From JAGNZR01 sp051659505 (GTDB lineage Bacteria > Fusobacteriota > Fusobacteriia > Fusobacteriales > Fusobacteriaceae): a DNA stretch of 24,806 bases. The notes under the pieces were generated by a model. The model did no database searches and was not told the origin of the DNA. It was given only the letters and a program-made list of their open reading frames with translations. Shown here piece after piece: positions 22,999 through 24,806 of this stretch (the stretch's first letter is position 1; every line of letters begins with the position of its first letter). Location of the stretch: contig JBOFOQ010000028.1 in the NCBI GenBank assembly GCA_051659505.1, positions 1-24,806 on the forward strand. Reading direction: 5' to 3'. Made by a program: the position numbers and the translations under genes.

Positions 22999-23985
22999 CT
23001 ATATATTAATAAAATTAAATAAGTAACCAATAATTAATATTCCAACAGTAACATACCCAATAAAAAGAGCGAGCAGTTTAGGTTTGATAACTTTACTAAG
23101 CATGACCATAGCAGGGAAAGACAAGGCTGTTACAGACATCATAAAAGCTAAAATAGTTCCAATTCCTACACCTTTTAAGTATAAAGCTTCTGCTATAGGT
23201 AGAGTTCCAAAAATATCAGCATACATTGGAACACCAATAACTGTAGCAATAAGTACAGCAAAAGGATTATTTTGTCCTAAAACTTTTTCAACAATTTCAA
23301 CAGGTATAACATTATGAATAGCGGCGCCAATTCCTACTCCAATAACAACAGGAAGCCAAACTTTACTAAAAATATCTTTTACTTGATTTTTAGAAAATAA
23401 ATATCTATCTTTGTAAGATAATTGTTGTAGTTCCATGTCTACATTTTCAATATTTAATACGTATTCTTCGACATATTTTTCCATTTTCATTTTATCGATA
23501 AGAAGTCCTCCAACAACAGCAAGGATAATACCAAGGATAACATAAATAAGAGCAATTTTAAATCCAAAGAATGAACTTACAAGTAGAAAAGAAGCTAAAT
23601 CAACAAGAGGCGATGAAATTAAAAAAGAAAATGTAACTCCTAAAGGTAATCCTGCTGATGTAAAACCAATAAACAAAGGAATACTAGAACAAGAACAAAA
23701 AGGAGTAATAGTTCCAAGTAAAGCTCCTAATAAATTACCTTTCCATCCTTTAACTCTTCCTAAAATCTTCTTAGTACGCTCAGGAGGAAAAAAACTTTGA
23801 ATATAACTAATACTAAAAATTAAAACACCTAAAAGAAGAAATATTTTAATAATATCATAGATAAAAAATTGTAATGCTCCCCCAATTTTTGTATTTAGAG
23901 GGAGACCAAATACATTAGCGACTAGGTATTCGCTCCAGTTGTAAAGCCAAGTCATTTTAAGTAAGTAGTACTCTATAAAATTCAT
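22999..23985 (-). CDS. DUF318/ArsP-type permease
   Basis: A 328-residue integral membrane protein with about eight hydrophobic segments. The family signature is clear: TPFCSCSSIPLFIGF with C97 and C99, followed by SAGLPLGVTFSFLISSPLVD. A second half repeats the theme at IGVPMYADIFGTLPIAEAL. A hydrophilic loop (about 165-205) separates the halves. Family members such as ArsP export trivalent organoarsenicals; others are linked to metal or arsenite resistance. Co-location with an ArsR regulator with a CVC motif favours a thiophilic (arsenic-type) substrate, but the exact one is not shown. Its ATG overlaps the arsR stop (ATGA), and AAGGAG lies inside the arsR end. Confidence 0.88.
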   Translation of the reverse strand: MNFIEYYLLKMTWLYNWSEYLVANVFGLPLNTKIGGALQFFIYDIIKIFLLLGVLIFSISYIQSFFPPERTKKILGRVKGWKGNLLGALLGTITPFCSCSSIPLFIGFTSAGLPLGVTFSFLISSPLVDLASFLLVSSFFGFKIALIYVILGIILAVVGGLLIDKMKMEKYVEEYVLNIENVDMELQQLSYKDRYLFSKNQVKDIFSKVWLPVVIGVGIGAAIHNVIPVEIVEKVLGQNNPFAVLIATVIGVPMYADIFGTLPIAEALYLKGVGIGTILAFMMSVTALSFPAMVMLSKVIKPKLLALFIGYVTVGILIIGYLFNFINI

Positions 23986-24248
23986 AATTTCATCTCCTTT
24001 AATTCATTTAGTATTTTTAAAATATCATTATTGCTTAAACTATAATGAACCCATCCCCCAATTTTTTCTGATTTTACAATTCCTGCATCTCTTAATATTT
24101 TTAAATGTTGAGAGAGACTTGACTGGGAAGTGTCCCACATCTCTTGTAATTCACAAACACAATGAGTTTTAGAGTCTTTTAAAGCATAAATCACATTAAG
24201 TCTAACTGGGTGTGCTAAAGCTTTTAATATTTCTAGTTGTTTATCCAT
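23982..24248 (-). CDS. arsR: ArsR/SmtB-family transcriptional regulator
   Basis: An 88-residue winged-helix repressor. It shows the ArsR layout: LKALAHPVRLNVIYAL, the metalloid-sensing CVC (C30, C32) in HCVCELQ, recognition helix SQSSLSQHLKILRDAGIV, and wing EKIGGWVHYSL. The CVC pair matches the arsenite/antimonite-sensing type (alpha-3 site). AAGGAG lies five bases before the ATG. It is the first gene of the cassette, overlaps the permease gene by four bases, and has a near-perfect promoter with a possible operator just upstream. Expected behaviour: repression of its own operon until inducer binds. Confidence 0.93.
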   Translation of the reverse strand: MDKQLEILKALAHPVRLNVIYALKDSKTHCVCELQEMWDTSQSSLSQHLKILRDAGIVKSEKIGGWVHYSLSNNDILKILNELKEMKL

Positions 24249-24269
24249 GTAGTCTCCTTTATAGAAAGT

Positions 24270-24304
24270 ATATTAGTTTTTATTAAATTAGTTTTATCTA
24301 ATAT
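24270..24304. promoter_or_regulatory. Candidate ArsR operator
   Basis: Perfect 7-bp inverted repeat ATATTAG (24270-24276) / CTAATAT (24298-24304), with another ATTAG half-site at 24287-24291 between. It lies between the arsR -10 box and its ribosome-binding site, a typical place for ArsR to block transcription. A/T-rich context makes this tentative. Confidence 0.45.
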
Positions 24305-24305
24305 C

Positions 24306-24334
24306 ATTATACATATATTTTTTTTTAATGTCAA
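24306..24334 (-). promoter_or_regulatory. Promoter of the arsR-permease-thioredoxin operon
   Basis: Consensus -35 TTGACA (24329-24334), exactly 17 bases, consensus -10 TATAAT (24306-24311), reading left into arsR with a leader of about 50 bases. One of the two best promoters in the window; its strength suits a promoter controlled by a repressor. Confidence 0.85.
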
Positions 24335-24512
24335 TAAAAAAATTAGCCCTAAATATAATGCTAAATTGCAAGTTTAATTGTCCCAAATTTTCAAAAAAAT
24401 TAATTCATTCAATATGCTAGTTTTTAAAGTAATTTTTAATTCTAGTTATTATTGGATAATTTTACTGTAATATGGATTCATAAATTAGTTATACTTTACT
24501 ACTTAGCAATGC

Positions 24513-24806
24513 CTAAACATGGAGTTTTACCATATCATTTGCTGTTTTATAATTAAATATTCCTCGTGGATAATTATTCATCCAATGTTCTATTCTTTTT
24601 ATCTCTTTCTTTGTTACTTTTTTTAGATCCGTTCCTTTTGGAAGAAATCTTCTTATTAATTTATTTGCATTCTCATTACTGCCTCTCTCATGTGAACTAA
24701 ATGGATGCGCATAGTATACTTTAGTTCGCTCTGTTCCTGGCTCCAATAGCGATGCTTCCATTGAGGGCTGATCTAAAAATTCTACTCCATTATCTACGGT
24801 TATTGT
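24513..24806 (-). mobile_element. IS30-family transposase, 3' part (5' end beyond window)
   Basis: The frame is open to the window edge and encodes the last 97 residues. These cover the end of the DDE catalytic domain: TITVDNGVEF (second Asp), AHPFSSHERGSNENANKLIR with the catalytic Glu in the NEN stretch, FLPKGTDL, then WMNNYPRGIFNYKTANDMV. These are the standard IS30-type C-terminal motifs. The stop TAG at 24513-24515 comes a few residues before where related enzymes usually end (LHV then ALxI), so the last residues may be altered. The first catalytic Asp and the helix-turn-helix are outside the window, so intactness cannot be judged. The end of the element is probably between 24360 and 24512; TTGCAAGTTTAATTGTCCC near 24366 is a possible terminal repeat but cannot be checked without the other end. 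Confidence 0.85.

Noticed and set aside
1..24806. CRISPR arrays, tRNA or rRNA genes, known riboswitches
   Set aside because: I looked for regular repeat-spacer patterns, tRNA-like cloverleaf ends and leader structures before pheS, sdaA and the arsR operon and saw none.

Overview
This window is a piece of an AT-rich bacterial chromosome that contains the replication-origin neighbourhood. The gene set (Rnf electron-transport subunit, one-chain iron-sulfur serine dehydratase, very low G+C) best fits a fermentative anaerobe. I think Fusobacteriota (Fusobacterium/Cetobacterium-like) is most likely, but that is inference from gene content and protein flavour, not from a marker I can prove.

Layout. 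Genes diverge from a gene-free, AT-rich stretch at about 18.1-18.9 kb. To the left, everything reads leftward on the minus strand: a large plasmid-type replication initiator, then yaaA (S4 domain), recF, dciA (DUF721), gyrB, gyrA, a universal-stress-like protein, a YfcE-type phosphodiesterase, pheS, pheT, sdaA, pth, two tandem MscS channels and rnfC. To the right, reading rightward: rpmH, rnpA, yidD, yidC, jag and mnmE, closed by a strong terminator. The last 2 kb hold an accessory cassette on the minus strand (arsR, a DUF318/ArsP-type permease, a small thioredoxin-fold protein) and the 3' part of an IS30-family transposase cut by the window edge.

The central point is what is missing and what replaces it. 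The usual cluster around a bacterial oriC is rpmH-dnaA-dnaN-yaaA-recF-gyrB-gyrA. Here dnaA and dnaN are absent from their slot. In their place is a 627-residue protein resembling plasmid replication initiators of the RPA (PF10134-like) winged-helix type. The adjoining non-coding region carries four good copies of an iteron-like motif, consensus TGTATAYRNRCARTAATAT (two copies vary to TGTCTATG at the left end), instead of a cluster of DnaA boxes. Further copies lie beside yaaA and, in the opposite orientation, at 3.25, 7.56, 8.96 and 12.5 kb. Two predicted promoters (initiator gene; yaaA-recF-dciA-gyrBA) have their -35 boxes inside copies of the motif, which suggests that the initiator controls its own synthesis and that of the recF-gyrase operon.

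Working model (inference): an iteron/Rep-type initiator recruited from a plasmid runs or shares control of chromosomal initiation here, with DciA as helicase loader nearby and spread-out motif copies that could titrate the initiator. Whether a dnaA gene exists elsewhere in this genome cannot be seen from this window.
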